Below, piece after piece: positions 1 to 11,608 of a DNA stretch of 64,000 nt. Each line of letters begins with the position of its first letter. Position 1 is the stretch's first letter. The stretch comes from Amoebophrya sp. A120 (taxonomy: Eukaryota; Sar; Dinophyceae; Syndiniales; Amoebophryaceae), in NCBI GenBank assembly GCA_905178155.1, contig CAJINV010000023.1, positions 293,874 through 357,873 on the forward strand, read 5' to 3'. The position numbers and the translations under genes are program-made. The notes under the pieces were generated by a model, which did not search any database, was not told where the DNA came from, and was given only the letters and a program-made list of their open reading frames with translations.

Positions 1-210
1 CATGACGATGACAAAGACAAGTTCGAGTTGCCTTGGCATTATATTTGAAGAATAAGAATAAGTAGAAAAATAGAAAATCAAAAACGACATCGTAGCGCAA
101 CGACAGTGAAAGAATTTCTTTTCCGTCAGCCAGAGCTGCAACTGGTACTAACCATGAAGCATAACACGCCTGCTTTGCTCCAGACACAAACATGTTTGTG
201 TGTCATCTAG

Positions 211-892
211 GTTGGCGAGCGCCACCGACTGTCCCGAACACACAAAACTCCTCCACGACGCCAGACGCGCATATGATTTGTGTGCTGGGAAGCTAACTAA
301 AACGGTTCTTCCGGTGGAACAGCGATCGAAACTGGTGCTCGTGGCACTCGTTCTGGGCAGGACAGTGCCGGAGAGTCTTCGCCGTATCGCGGCAGGTGAC
401 GTCAGGGCAGTTTCGCATGTGTCGAACACCCAAATGCGGGTGCACTCGAAGATTTCGGCCGCGTTGCACCACTTCTCGCAGCCCATGATCGCGGTGCAGG
501 AGGTGCCGTGCCTCGATGGGCTACTTGCTCCGGTTGACATCCTGATAAAGCCGCGGCCGCCCAGCAACCAGAATGGAATCGCGCATGACAGATCTGTCGT
601 CGTTGAAGTGGACGGGCCTCACCACTTTTACGAGATTTTGGACGCGGAAGACCACGGAGCCGGAATGCCAATGACATTCTACACAGGGCCAAGCGTATTG
701 CGGCACGAGGTCCTACGACTGCACGTCTCTCCAGTTGTTCACCGCGTGCGGCACTTCGCGGAAAAAGCTGACGTAGATAGCACCATGGACACATTACGCG
801 ACATCTTATCTTCGCAGCAGGGTTGTGAAGATGTGCAGGGAGTAAATGGCAGCGGCTTTGTGCCTATGAACATGCAAGAGCATGATGCCTAA
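211..892 (+). CDS. C-terminal exon of a RAP-domain protein (partial)
   Basis: The exon probably begins after an acceptor ending in CTAG at 207-210; no convincing ATG precedes it, so the 5' part of the gene lies outside the window or in unresolved upstream exons. About 226 residues are readable to the TAA at 890-892. Residues encoded at about 596-625 read VVVEVDGPHHF, followed about 25 residues later by SVLRHEVLRLH. This is the layout of the RAP domain, an endonuclease-like fold found at the C-terminus of organellar RNA-binding proteins of apicomplexans, dinoflagellates and plants. The helical stretch before it (SKLVLVALVLGRTVPESLRRI) would suit the repeat region of such proteins. A role in mitochondrial or plastid RNA metabolism is inference from the family. 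A histone- or nuclease-type alternative is not supported. Confidence 0.6.
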
Positions 893-2280
893 TAGGCTTC
901 CAAGCTGTCTTAAGTTTCAGCAACAGACCGAAAACACATGCGGTCCTAGCTACAGTCACAATAAGAGCTTTTTTTGTTACTTACAGATGTTGATGCTGAT
1001 CCAAGATCGTCCACTGCCTAATTCTCTAGGGATACAATTGCAACTTTGCACTCGTAGCAAACTCTTTACACAATTTAGAGCTTTTTTTGAAATCAATGCA
1101 CCGCGAACCCGGGGTCCAAATGGCGCCCGGCATTTTTTTTTCTTTTAGAAAGTCAGATAAGTTTTAGAAAGTCGAGCGCGGCGCAACACTGCATATATCA
1201 ACAGCCTCTTGTTACTTGTCCACCCAGTTCCCAGCGTGATGGTTCGGCTGGACGCTGGCCAGCCACAAAAGCACCTGTAGTTACAGAGACCCCACAGAAA
1301 ATTGTTTCAGGCACCTGCAAGAAGTGTAAAAATTTGTCCGGAGCGCAACTGCAGAAGTTGCAGATAGGTCAATTGATTACTGGGAAAATTATTTTTGCAG
1401 GGTAACGGAAGCTCGTCCCGCGACATCATTTTTTTAGAGAATTAGATGCGCCGGACGTCCGCTATGAATTTTTTACTTTTGAAGCAAGAATTTTTTCCAA
1501 GAAAACACGAACGGAAACGAATGCCAGAAAGAAATCTAAAATAAAAACTCGAATCATCTACTGAAAACGTGGATATTATCTCTAGCAGTCACACCTTTCT
1601 TGACCTCAGCAGCTCTTTCAACATTTGTCGGCACGCATGTTCTTGCGCGACCAGCCGCAAAACCAATACGCTTGGAGAAAGAGCAGCCGCGCTTTCCTAG
1701 GAGTGACTAGTCGCTCTCCTGCTCTTGGGGTCAGAAAGTGATTTGCGAATCGATGCAGAGACTTTTTTGAATACGCGGGCGCGCCGTGACTCCATCCATG
1801 CGTAAGTCCACAAAAGCGTGGCTATGCAGGAGTCCGAGAAAATATTTTTTCGCACCCCTTTCTACCATCTGGTTTGCAAGTAGCACAAATTGAAGCTTTA
1901 TCGAGCTATGCAACTTTATCAGAACTGTTTTTCTTTTTGCTGCAGCGCAGTTTTTCAATTTTCAATAGAGAAAGTTAGTAATGAAAAGCCGCTATATAAT
2001 TTATAGAAGGACTGACGTAGATGCATTTGCTTTTTTCGTGGCGGGCCTGAAGCGCAATCGCTTCCAAGGGCAGGCGCAATGGAGGGCATACAAGTTCGAG
2101 TTTTCAAAACAAAATCACGAAAGTCAAGAACAGAACAAAAACAAAAATTTAGTGCATGCGGTAGCGCGTTTTGAAAAGGCAGCCAAAGGGGGAACGGAGG
2201 CCCAATCGTAAACGGAGAGTGTTCACATTGGTTTGTGTTCGCAACGACTACAGCCAGAGGCGCAAGCTTTTGCACCCAAA
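893..2280. other. Non-coding stretch
   Basis: AT-rich sequence with many short poly-T and poly-A runs. Short open frames here (882-1148, 1731-1958, 1955-2275) show no codon bias or recognisable motif. I see no RNA gene, no introner TIR and no repeat shared with the arrays downstream. Confidence 0.5.
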
Positions 2281-2289
2281 ACTCACAAA

Positions 2290-3950
2290 AAGCTGAGAAA
2301 CATTTTATCCGCGCTTTCTTTCTAGCCGTGGGTGGTGGAATCTCGAGTTGTACCAGGCAAATTGAATTGATTTGATTTGGCGTGCCTTCGATTTTTGGAA
2401 AAGGAGGCCCAAAGCCTCCGCTGCCACCCCGTTTTCGGCATCGACACTGATCTTAGCATGCGGAGTAAATACCGTCTCAGCTTTTTTAATATCACAGTGA
2501 GAGTGAACAAGGCCGAGGACTAAATGAAAATAAGAACTTTCCACATGATATGTCGCATTTTGTAAAGCCAGCCGGAGGGGTGGCGGAGGCCCAATCGTAA
2601 GCAGAAAGCGTTCGCGATAGGTCGTGCTTGCAAGTCCAAGCAGAAATACAAACTTTGGCTCTCATCGTTGACAAAAAGCACATTGACACTTTTTCCGCAT
2701 GCTCCTGGGGTTTTTGTAGGGCACTTCGAAACCTCCGCTACCCCTCCGTAGTTGGCTTCGATATTGCCCATAGCATGCGGAAGAGATAGCGTTTGAGTTT
2801 TGGTAGGAAAGTAAGCAACGCCAAGGACTGAACGCAAACAAAAACTTGCTGCATGGTATGGCGCATTTTGTAAATCCTGGCGGAGGGCTAGCGGAGGCCC
2901 AATCTTAAGGAGGAAGCGTTCGCTTTGGGTCGTGCTTGCAAAAACAAGTAGAAAAGCAAGCTTTCCCTTTCAGCATTGACAAAAAGCGCATGGACACTGT
3001 TTCCGCATGCTCCTGCGGTTTTTGTGGGGCACTTCAAAACCTCCGCTACCCCTCCGTGGTCGGCCTCAATGTTGGCCATAGCATGCGGAAAAGATAGCGT
3101 TTGAGTTTTGGTAGGAAAGTAAGCAACGCCAAGGACTGAACGCAAACAAAAACTTGCTGCATGGTATGGCGCATTTTGTAAATCCGAGCGGAGGGGTAGC
3201 GGAGGCCCAATCTTAAGGAGAAAGCGTTCGCTTTGGGTCGTGCTTGCAAAAACAAGTAGAAAAGCAAGCTTCTCCTCTCAACATTGACAAAAAGCGCATG
3301 GACACTGTTTCCGCATGCTCCTGCGGTTTTTGTGGGGCACTTCGAAACCTCCGCTACCCCTCCGTAGTTGGCTTCGATATTGCCCATAGCATGCGGAAGA
3401 GATAGCGTTTGAGTTTTGGTAGGAAAGTAGGCAGCGCCAGTGACTGAATCCCAGCAAACGTTTGCTGCGTGTTGATATGGCGCATTTTGTAAAAGCGAGC
3501 GGAGGGATAGCGGAGGCGCAATCGCAATCGTAAGCGGAAAGCGTTCGCGCTGGATCGTGCAAGTAGAAGCAGAGAAGCAGCCTCTTGCCTTCAAAGTTTA
3601 GAAGATAGAAATAGACAGACATCTTTACCGCGCGCCCCTGCGGTTTTTATAGTCCACCCCCAGGCCTCCGGCATCCCTCTGTAGCCGGCCGGCATCGAGA
3701 TCTATCACAGCAAGCACAGAGCACATCACTTCGATTGTGGTTTGGAAGTTCAAGTTGGCAAACGAAATCAAAAGCGCAATTTGATTTGCCGTGCGGCGCG
3801 CTTCTTTTGGTACACCCGGCGGGGGATAAGTAGCAGAGGCCAAAGAATGGCAAAGTAGTGGCTTTCAAAAGCTTACTCGTTTGCAACCTTTGAAACCACG
3901 CAGAAGTGGAAAAATGCATGCCCGCACGTTGCAACCTTTTGCGCTTTCAG
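2290..3950. repeat. 308-bp-class tandem repeat, array 1 (degenerate)
   Basis: Four to five diverged units. Each has a forward core GGAGGGGTAGCGGAGGC (near 2575, 2883, 3190, 3500) and, roughly 150 bp on, its reverse complement CCTCCGCTACCCCTCCG (near 2740, 3045, 3350, 3660). Core spacing is about 305-315 bp. Short palindromes such as GCATGCGGAA recur beside the inverted core. The same family, better preserved, forms the arrays at 9.4-11.6 and 15.8-18.3 kb. Open frames on the minus strand follow the repeat period and are not credible genes. Confidence 0.85.
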
Positions 3951-3981
3951 TTACGTCGCCGAAAGTTAAAAACCAAGTCCA

Positions 3982-4473
3982 GGACAAGCTTACCGACAAG
4001 AAGTCAAGTGCCGGGAACGCATATTAAAATGCGATAATATACCTGACATCAAATGCAAATATGTCTGGGTCTGGAAGAGTGCCAGACCTGTCATGCAGGT
4101 TTTTCATGATCATGACCCATGAGGAGGTCTGGTATGGACGACATAGCATGACAGATTCTGTGAGAGCTCTATCATACCTATCCTGAGTGAGAAACTGCCT
4201 CTCGATTAAGTCAAAAGTGGACAGCTTTTGGTAATCACGCACCGAAAATATACATGATAATGATTCAGATTTCGCATGACAATTTGCTTTGTTCCAGACC
4301 CAGACACTTTTGCATTTGACACCTGAAGCCCATGATCGCCTTCGATTGAAAAAAAGGAAAGCCGGTGAGAAACTTAAAGACATCGATATCTGGTGCGGAT
4401 GGTGTGGCTCCTCCACCTTGCCTTGTTCTTCGGAAAGCGAAAGCGAACTGCCTGTCCGGAATTTTCACAAGTG
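3982..4473 (+). CDS. Small C-terminal gene fragment with one introner
   Basis: Two exons can be joined: about 3982-4046 and 4327-4473, around the introner at 4047-4321. Dropping the element and one CCTGA copy gives a continuous basic frame that runs through CRERILKCDNIPEAHDRLRL and KAGEKLKDIDIW to a TGA at 4471-4473. The segment is rich in Lys and Arg, then Ser and Glu near the end. The upstream limit is open: a possible acceptor is CCAG at about 3981. I do not recognise the family. It is listed because the frame is continuous only after TSD-guided removal of the element, as at the better-supported genes. Confidence 0.4.
4047..4321 (+). mobile_element. Introner, family 1 (TGTCTGGGTCTGGAA)
   Basis: TIRs match family 1 (core TGTCTGGGTCTGGAA at the left, its reverse complement at the right). 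Direct repeat CCTGA at 4042-4046 and 4322-4326. Termini are CATC...GACA rather than the usual TATC...GATA, so this copy has diverged at both ends. Confidence 0.8.
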
Positions 4474-4631
4474 ATCACCTATTGCACACAGTTGTATGCG
4501 GGCGAAAGACAAAGATTTCATCTTTAGGTTTCTTTGATTGAGATGAGGCCAACTACTACTCAAGGATCATCTGCTGTCTTTGCTTTCCCCGGGCCCCACT
4601 AAGTAACGCCAAGCAGTTTTTACTTTCCTAG

Positions 4632-4924
4632 GTGACTTGATTCCGCCCCTGTTCCTTCGGCTTTCCCGGCTGCACAATTTCGGAGGACATGCAGAATTTA
4701 GATCTCGGGTTTTCAGGGTATTGGCTGATATCCACTTTGCAGTTCATAGGCAGAGCCACATTAAGGCACGGGGGTCAGCAGCGAAGCGATACTTGGTGAA
4801 CGACGCAGCAAACGCAAATCCACATCCAACCCGGTGTAATACGAAACTGAGTTTCCGGCCGCTCACGGAAGACGATTTGGACGGTGCGCTTTTCAGTGGT
4901 TCTTCAGCTGCTTTTACTAAGTAA
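4632..4924 (+). CDS. Possible exon, unknown protein
   Basis: An open frame follows a plausible acceptor TTTCCTAG (ending at 4631) and runs to TAA at 4922-4924. Near its end it reads FRPLTEDDLDGALFSGSS. There is no ATG near its beginning and no recognisable domain. It may be a terminal exon of the gene upstream, but I could not find a donor that joins the frames. Confidence 0.25.
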
Positions 4925-5091
4925 TGCTTCCTCTGAAGAATATGGTTGTCTTCACTATCAGTCTTTCATTTGTCGTCGTAATTCTATTTCACCGTAGCTG
5001 AGCTGTTTTTGATCGCTGGCCACCGTCTAGGCTTATAAATCGCATTTAGATGATAATTCTGCACAGTCCGGAAGAAGAGATCCAATACTCG

Positions 5092-5379
5092 ATGAGCACA
5101 CTGAAAAAGATGTATACAGAGAGAAGGGCGTTTGTATTTCTGTGTATCTTTGTATTTCTTGGCATTCCTGTCGCGTCGTGCTACACTCATCGTTGCAGCT
5201 TTGGGTCGTCGATCGCTCGTTTTTCGTTTGAAAAGGGTATTTCATTTTCGTACAACTTTGCGTGTTTCTTCCTCACCACGTATACGTCTCTTTTCCATCG
5301 GCAGGATAATGATGATCGCCATCGTGCAAAGACCAACATGACTATACGATCTTGGACGAAGCAGAGCAGAACTGGATGA
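5092..5379 (+). CDS. Possible small membrane or secreted protein
   Basis: ATG at 5092 opens a 95-residue frame with a hydrophobic segment (FVFLCIFVFLGIPVASC) after a short basic start, as in a signal peptide or anchor. An in-frame ATG also exists at 5050. No homology is recognised and the frame lies in AT-rich DNA, so chance is possible. It could be an N-terminal exon of the membrane protein starting at 5929, whose paralogue at 18834 has an extra N-terminal part. Confidence 0.25.
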   Translation: MSTLKKMYTERRAFVFLCIFVFLGIPVASCYTHRCSFGSSIARFSFEKGISFSYNFACFFLTTYTSLFHRQDNDDRHRAKTNMTIRSWTKQSRTG

Positions 5380-5928
5380 TGTTGAAGTTGATGCGAAGCC
5401 AGACACCAACCCTACAATTTCAATTATATCTAGGCAGCAGTACCACAGCCCACTCTGCTGCTGTAGGTTTTTTGTTTTTCTGGAGGTGGTCGTAAAGACA
5501 ACAATAAGACGACTTTCCTTGCAACATGATTGTAGTTTCGGAGGAACGAAAGATTCGCCGTAGTCTGATTTTTCTGGGGGTGTTGAGCACTAGCACTTCT
5601 ACCAAATGAATTTATAGAACGGCTATGTCGTCGTTACTTCCCGTTCTGGAGATTCTGTAGTGCCAGAAGTTTTTGATTAAAGGACCTTCAAGCATGCTGA
5701 TGCTAAAGCTAAAGTAGCTAGAGGAAGTATTAGGTGCGTCACGAATTCTTCCGAAGTTCGTTTGGCATCATCCCATAAATACCCGAAGCTACTGCCTCCC
5801 TGATATGAGCACTACAGATAGTATTCTTGTCGCTGTAGTACACTTTATACTTTCTTGATTATCAGTGTTGAAACCCGAACCGCAGTAGCACAGAATCAGC
5901 ATATCCCTCCGACGAAAGAAATATCAAG
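5380..5928. other. Intergenic or 5' region of the 5929 gene
   Basis: AT-rich. No repeat-array unit, introner or credible exon seen. If the 5929 gene has upstream exons, as its paralogue suggests, they would have to be short and lie here or further upstream. Confidence 0.4.
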
Positions 5929-8404
5929 ATGCTCGCACAAGTATTTTTGTTGGCTGATGATCTCCTCGGCTCGACAAGTGGGAATGCAAATCGGGAGGCG
6001 CAAGCAGGGATACTGTATTATCTGGGTTCCGCGGTCTGGGTTGCACTCTGCGTGATTTGGCTCGCGCTTTTGATGAAATTCGCCGAGGATCTGAACAGGC
6101 GGAGAGCTGCTCACCAGCTGCGACAATCTATAAGTAGAGGCGGCACAGCAACGCCGATCGCTTTTGGGACGGAGTTGGACTTCCCTCAAGACGGCTCCGA
6201 GAATCAAAATGCTGCTCCTCGGCATGCCAGATACTTCCTGGCCCGCGACCGCGATCGTCAAGTAGCGGCTGCTCGTGAAGGTAGCGAGCCACCGGCGCCT
6301 CACGAAGACGTAAACTCGCCTACGGGAGCAGTGCCTGCTTCCAACAAGAATATGAGCATGGTCCTGGCAGTTGGAGATGAAATCCTTCCCAGTCCGCAGG
6401 ACAGCACAAGCGGGAACACGCAGAGCCGCCTCCAGCACGGCGCCTCGGCTGTCCTCCATCGACTGACAGCTATTGCTACTGTGAGGATGCAGTTTGTCAT
6501 CGGTGCGTCGGCTTTGATGCATGCGAGCCTTCTGAGCTACGACCTCTTGATTCTCCACTACTTGTGCACCCCGTTCATCGACAATCCATGTGTGTACCTG
6601 TGCATCGGACGCTGCCTTTTGGTGCTGCTCCACGCTGTGGCGAAGTCCGGCGCTTTTGAAGCTTTCCTCCGACAATGGGTCTTTCATCCGCGTATTCACG
6701 TGATCTTCGATTTCCGCCAGGCCTGGATGATATTCCTTGTTTACGCCGATCGCGTGCGCGACATCGGCAAGTACCTTGCTGCCGAAGATCCGGGTCGAAT
6801 TGAAACGGAAAAAGTTTTCGTTCGCTTCAGTGACATGAATGGCCAGACCGTTGCCGACGGCCAAAGCGACGCGGATTTGCTATCCACAGCGGATGGGAGA
6901 AAAGCGGAGTTCTACCGACTTGCAACCAACGTACTAAACGACCTGTCCCTGCGCGCGGATCTCGAGTCTGCCCTCGAAAAAGTCGACAGCCCGTTTCTGC
7001 ATGTGGATCTCAGCATGCCGCAGATCGAAGGCTGGCGCGTCGGCCGGCGGTACCGTGTGATCTTTCGAAGAGAGGTCATGGAGCAATCGTCGAAAACAGG
7101 CGGTGGATTAGTCGGACCAAAAACCATGGAGATCCGCGTCTACTCCAGCGGCAGGGCAATGATCACTGTGGACGGGAAAAAGCACGGCGACGCAGGAAGC
7201 ATTGCAGCCTGGCACGCCGTCCACGACCTGCGTCGTAACAACAAGGGGCGGTCCGCGCCTGCGTATTTGCTGGTTACGTGTTTCGGAAACAACTTTGCGA
7301 TGCGCTGTGACAATCATACATGTTCTTGCCCCTGTAAACGAGAGATATGCTTGGAACGCGTTATGTTATTGAACAACGGGAGAAACGCTTGCAGCGCTGA
7401 GAATTGTTGTGAATCAAAACTTAAACAGGTTTAAATGGCTGCGGGAAAGCATGCGCCGTTCATCTTACAGCGATTTTCTAACAGCAGTTGACCGACCCGA
7501 GTGGACAGCTCCTCGTATCTCCTACACCATCGAGGAACAGCGGTCCGGTGAGCCACAGCCACCGTCTGCTCCGCATGAAATTGACGATAACTCGCTTTCC
7601 GACACGAACTACATCGCGACCTTGTATGTTCTACCGCGCTTCCAGCTCGGCGCTAGTGGCTTGCACGACGACACGGCCGCACGGCCAGACGCGGCGGAGC
7701 GAGACCAGCAATACGCTGAGGCGTGTGCCTTTGTGCAGGCAGTCCAGCAGTTTACCAAGGTGTACGCTACCCACTCGACCGAGGATTTAAAATCAACCGG
7801 GCTGTTGGGCTTCGACGCGGATGATGACGAACTTGTCCGACACTACTACAACGCAATAGCGTCCTCCGACGCAGCCGTCTTCAAAAACTTCGAGCACCCC
7901 TGCGTTGTCATCCCGAGAAGGACCCGAAACGGAGGCTCACGACTCCGACAGTACGCCGCTTTTCAATGGTACTACCACGGAAATTGGGACTTCACCTCCC
8001 CCGCCGGAACCACCGCAGCACACCTCTCGTACGAGCACTACAGGGCAAAGCTCTTTGATGAGAGCCAATGGATTCGGGCAGCGCACTACATGCGATTTCG
8101 GCGGAGCGACGAAATGCGACCGCAACGACAACGGGACACGAATACCCAGCACGATGATCGCACGGGGCAGACCGGAGATGAAGGCTACAGCTTGGCTTTC
8201 TACTCCGAAGACGAACTTGCCGCGGAAGTGGGAGAGGAAGAGCAGGTCGGGGAGGCAGCAGGTGGAACCCAGAAGTTGGCAACGGTGGAAATGAAGGTCC
8301 TGACGAAGTTTGACGCCGCAAAAGCATCTACATCACGCGAGCCACCGACCCGGGCCCAGATGCTGCGCGGGTACGAGCGCCATTTCGTCAAGTATCTGTC
8401 GTAA
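5929..8404 (+). CDS. Unknown multi-pass membrane protein, paralogue 1
   Basis: Two exons, 5929-7262 and 7429-8404, joined by a GT-AG intron of 166 nt, give a 769-residue product. Hydrophobic segments lie at about residues 27-49 and 188-235, separated by a charged loop. Then comes a conserved domain with FVRFSDMNGQ (from 297) and EIRVYSSGRAMITVDGKKHG (about 401-420). The second exon encodes a Tyr/Asp-rich module (HYYNAIASSD) and an acidic tail. The gene at 18834-21721 has the same order of segments, the same motif EIRxYSSGRAxxTxDGxKHG and an intron of nearly equal size at the same place. No known family is recognised. Function is unknown; the topology suggests a membrane-anchored protein with a cytosolic or luminal folded domain. 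Unlike nearly all other genes here, it has no introner. The start is the first ATG of the long frame; an upstream exon cannot be excluded. Confidence 0.7.
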
Positions 8405-9390
8405 AAGATCGCGGATGACACACGACAACACAGGGTCGCACTCACACCTTTGCATTTTTATATCTCTTCGCTCTACTACAACAAATATTGGTTTTGAATT
8501 TTCCGAATTATAGGAATAGCCGTCATTCGAAAAGTGAAAAAGTGTGTTTTTGCGTGAAACCACACCAAAATCGTAGATCATGTTTTTTGTACAATTGATA
8601 CCGTATCAAAGTTGGCTGATTCTAGTAGTGCGCGAAAAAGGTAAGTAGGTTCGTACTGTATGATTGTATTTGCCTCGGTTTGAAGTGCTGCGCCGAAAAC
8701 GTAACTTTACTCTGTTTCTTTCCGATCTCGATCATCTAGTTTTTTATTAATTTAAGCGACAAACGAATCTTCGCGCTCATTTGATGTGCCGCGACAAACT
8801 GTGCGAAAAAATGTATCCAAATCTGTTTCGATCATCTCTGTAGTGGCACACTAAAATAACCGATTTTCTTGCCCATTCTCGAATAAGCCCCTGCAGCGCC
8901 AGCGGGAAACCAAAAAACTATAGAAGCTTGACCGGGCGAGTTGCCAAAAATGAACATCAGCAGCAAAGAGTGCGCAGCAAAGAGATTGTCGTGCTGCGTC
9001 TGGAGAATAATCGCAGGTAGGCAGAAAAGACTCACACCTTCACGTAATGGGTTGGCTGCCTGCTCTACCTGTTGCGTTGTTCTGTTGTTGATGAGGATCG
9101 CCGTTCGTTGTGTTGTTTGCCTTCCTGACACTACTTGGTCTTGGACCTCGCGGGAACATGAGTGGCAGACTTGTCACTCACGACTAGTTCAGTTCCTCAA
9201 AACTGCACTGCATTGTTCCGCTTAACAAGTCTGTATCACGTGTTTTTGTGTTACTGTGTGTTTTAATTTCGTCAAAGAAAAGCCAACTCCTTCAGCCGGA
9301 GTCAGAGCGTTCGCGATTTCCATTTAAGTATGTTATTTCGGCAGTGCTAAAATTGGCATCATAACAAAAGTCGTAATTTTCTGCATCTTG
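8405..9390. other. Intergenic stretch
   Basis: AT-rich 3' flank of the paralogue 1 gene up to the second repeat array. The frame at 8941-9225 is short and without motif. No terminator- or RNA-like structure is convincing. Confidence 0.4.
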
Positions 9391-9399
9391 TCGTGCCTT

Positions 9400-11575
9400 T
9401 GGTACCTACCACCGGGGATGAAGGAGCGGAGGCAAAGTGGCTGATAGGGAAAGTCCAAGCTAGGCCCTGTAAACAAGTACGTTTGCAAATGTTTTTTTTG
9501 CTCCAGAAGTAGCCGGAAAACAAGGAAACATCTTTTCCGCGACGTGCTACTCTGCTTCCAGTGGACTTGCTCAAAGATTCCACTGCCCTCCGTATATTCT
9601 TCTCCAATGTCTACCACAGCATGCGGAGATGTGTTGTATAGTTTCGCTTTCGAAATGTTGAAAATCAAGCCACAAACCAAAGACAACACCTGTCGCATGT
9701 CATGGCGCGTGTCTTCGAGCCCGGCGGAGGGGTAGCGGAGACCAAATCGCAAACAGCAATAGTCTAATGTAGGTCGTGCGAGAAAATGTTCTCGCGAATT
9801 TTGATTTTTTGTTTCAAAATCCGCACCCACAGATAACATATGTTTCCCGCATGGTGCTCTGATCCCGGTTGACCTTCTCAAGGCCTCCGCTGCCCCTCCG
9901 TAGTGTGGGCCAATATTTACCCCAGCATGCGGAATAGATGTTTTTTTGATCTCGGTTTGAAAATGTTGAAAATCATACACCAAACCTAAAAGAACTTTCG
10001 CCGCCTGGTATGGCGCGTTTGGTAGATCCCGCCGGAGGGGTAGCGGAGGCCAAGTGGCTACCAGTAGTAGTCCAATTTAGGTCGTGCGAGAAAATGTTCT
10101 CGCGAGTTGTGACTTTTTGGTCCAAAATCCGCACCAACCTAAAATATATGCTTTCCGCATGCTGCTCTGGTTTTGTTGGACCTCCTCGAGGCCTCCGCTG
10201 CCCCTCCGTAGTCTTGACCAATGTCTACCATAGCATGCCGATTCAAGGCGTTTTTGATTTCGGCCTCAAAATGTTGAAAAGCTATGCCCAAATCAAAAAC
10301 AACATTCGCCGCATGATACGGCGCGTTTGGTCGAGCCCGCCGGAGGGGTAGCGGAGGCCAAGTGGCGAGCAGTGGTAGTCCAATTTAGGCCGTGCGAGAA
10401 AATATTATCGCGACGTGCATTTTTTTGGTCAAAAAGCCGCATCAACGCAAAATATATGTTTTCCGCACAGTACTCTGATCCCGACTGATCTCCTCGTAGC
10501 CTCCGCTGCCCCTCCGTAGTGTGGGCCAATATTTACCCCAGCATGCGGAATAGATGTTTTTTTGATCTCGGTTTGAAAATGTTGAAAATCATACACCAAA
10601 CCTAAAAGAACTTTCGCCGCCTGGTATGGCGCGTTTGGTAGATCCCGCCGGAGGGGTAGCGGAGGCCAAGTGGCTACCAGTAGTAGTCCAATTTAGGTCG
10701 TGCGAGAAAATGTTCTCGCGAGTTGTGATTTTTTGGTCCAAAATCCGCACCAACATAAAATATATGCTTTCCGCATGCTGCTCTGGTTTTGTTGGACCTC
10801 CTCGAGGCCTCCGCTGCCCCTCCGTAGTCTTGACCAATGTCTACCATAGCATGCCGATTCAAGGCGTTTTTGATTTCGGCCTCAAAATGTTGAAAAGCTA
10901 TGCCCAAATCAAAAACAACATTCGCCGCATGATACGGCGCGTTTGGTCGAGCCCGCCGGAGGGGTAGCGGAGGCCAAGTGGCGAGCAGTGGTAGTCCAAT
11001 TTAGGCCGTGCGAGAAAATATTATCGCGACGTGCATTTTTTTGGTCAAAAAGCCGCATCAACGCAAAATATATGTTTTCCGCACAGTACTCTGATCCCGA
11101 CTGATCTCCTCGTAGCCTCCGCTGCCCCTCCGTAGTGTGGGCCAATATTTACCCCAGCATGCGGAATAGATGTTTTTTTGATTTCGGTTTGAAAATGTTG
11201 AAAATCATGCACCAAACCTAAAAGAACTTTCGCCGCATGGTATCGCGCGTTTGGTAGATCCCGCCGGAGGGGTAGCGGAGGCCAAGTGGCTACCAGTAGT
11301 AGTCCAATTTAGGTCGTGCGAGAAAATGTTCTCGCGAGTTGTGATTTTTTGGTCCAAAATCCGCACCAACGTAAAATATATGTTTTCCGCATGCTGCTCT
11401 GGTTTCGTTAGACCTCCTCGAGGCCTCCGCTGCCCCTCCGTAGTCTGGACCAATGTCTGCCGAAGCATGCGAAATAGATGTCCTAGTCTTTTTGGCTTTG
11501 ATTATTTCAAAATGCTGGAATTCAGTCTCCAAACCAAGAACAACACTCGCCGTATGGCATGGCGCATGTAGTGCG
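9400..11575. repeat. 308-bp tandem repeat, array 2
   Basis: Forward cores CGGAGGGGTAGCGGAGGCC recur at about 9725, 10033, 10341, 10649, 10957 and 11265, exactly 308 bp apart. The inverted core CCTCCGCTGCCCCTCCG lies midway. A near-identical higher-order unit of 616 bp repeats: 9959 onward is repeated at 10575 onward. Each monomer also holds a small hairpin (GAGAAAATGTTCTC) and CTCGCGAG. The array stops about 35 bp before the ATG of the next gene. Confidence 0.92.
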
Positions 11576-11608
11576 GCTCAACGTCGCTGGACATCAAAGT
11601 TGAATGAA

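Noticed and set aside
5896-6864. 322-codon frame on the minus strand
   Set aside because: Antisense to the membrane-protein exon, whose plus-strand frame has a paralogue with conserved motifs.
9333-11571. Repeated ~80-113-codon frames on both strands
   Set aside because: They recur at the 308-bp period and change frame between units; repeat shadows.
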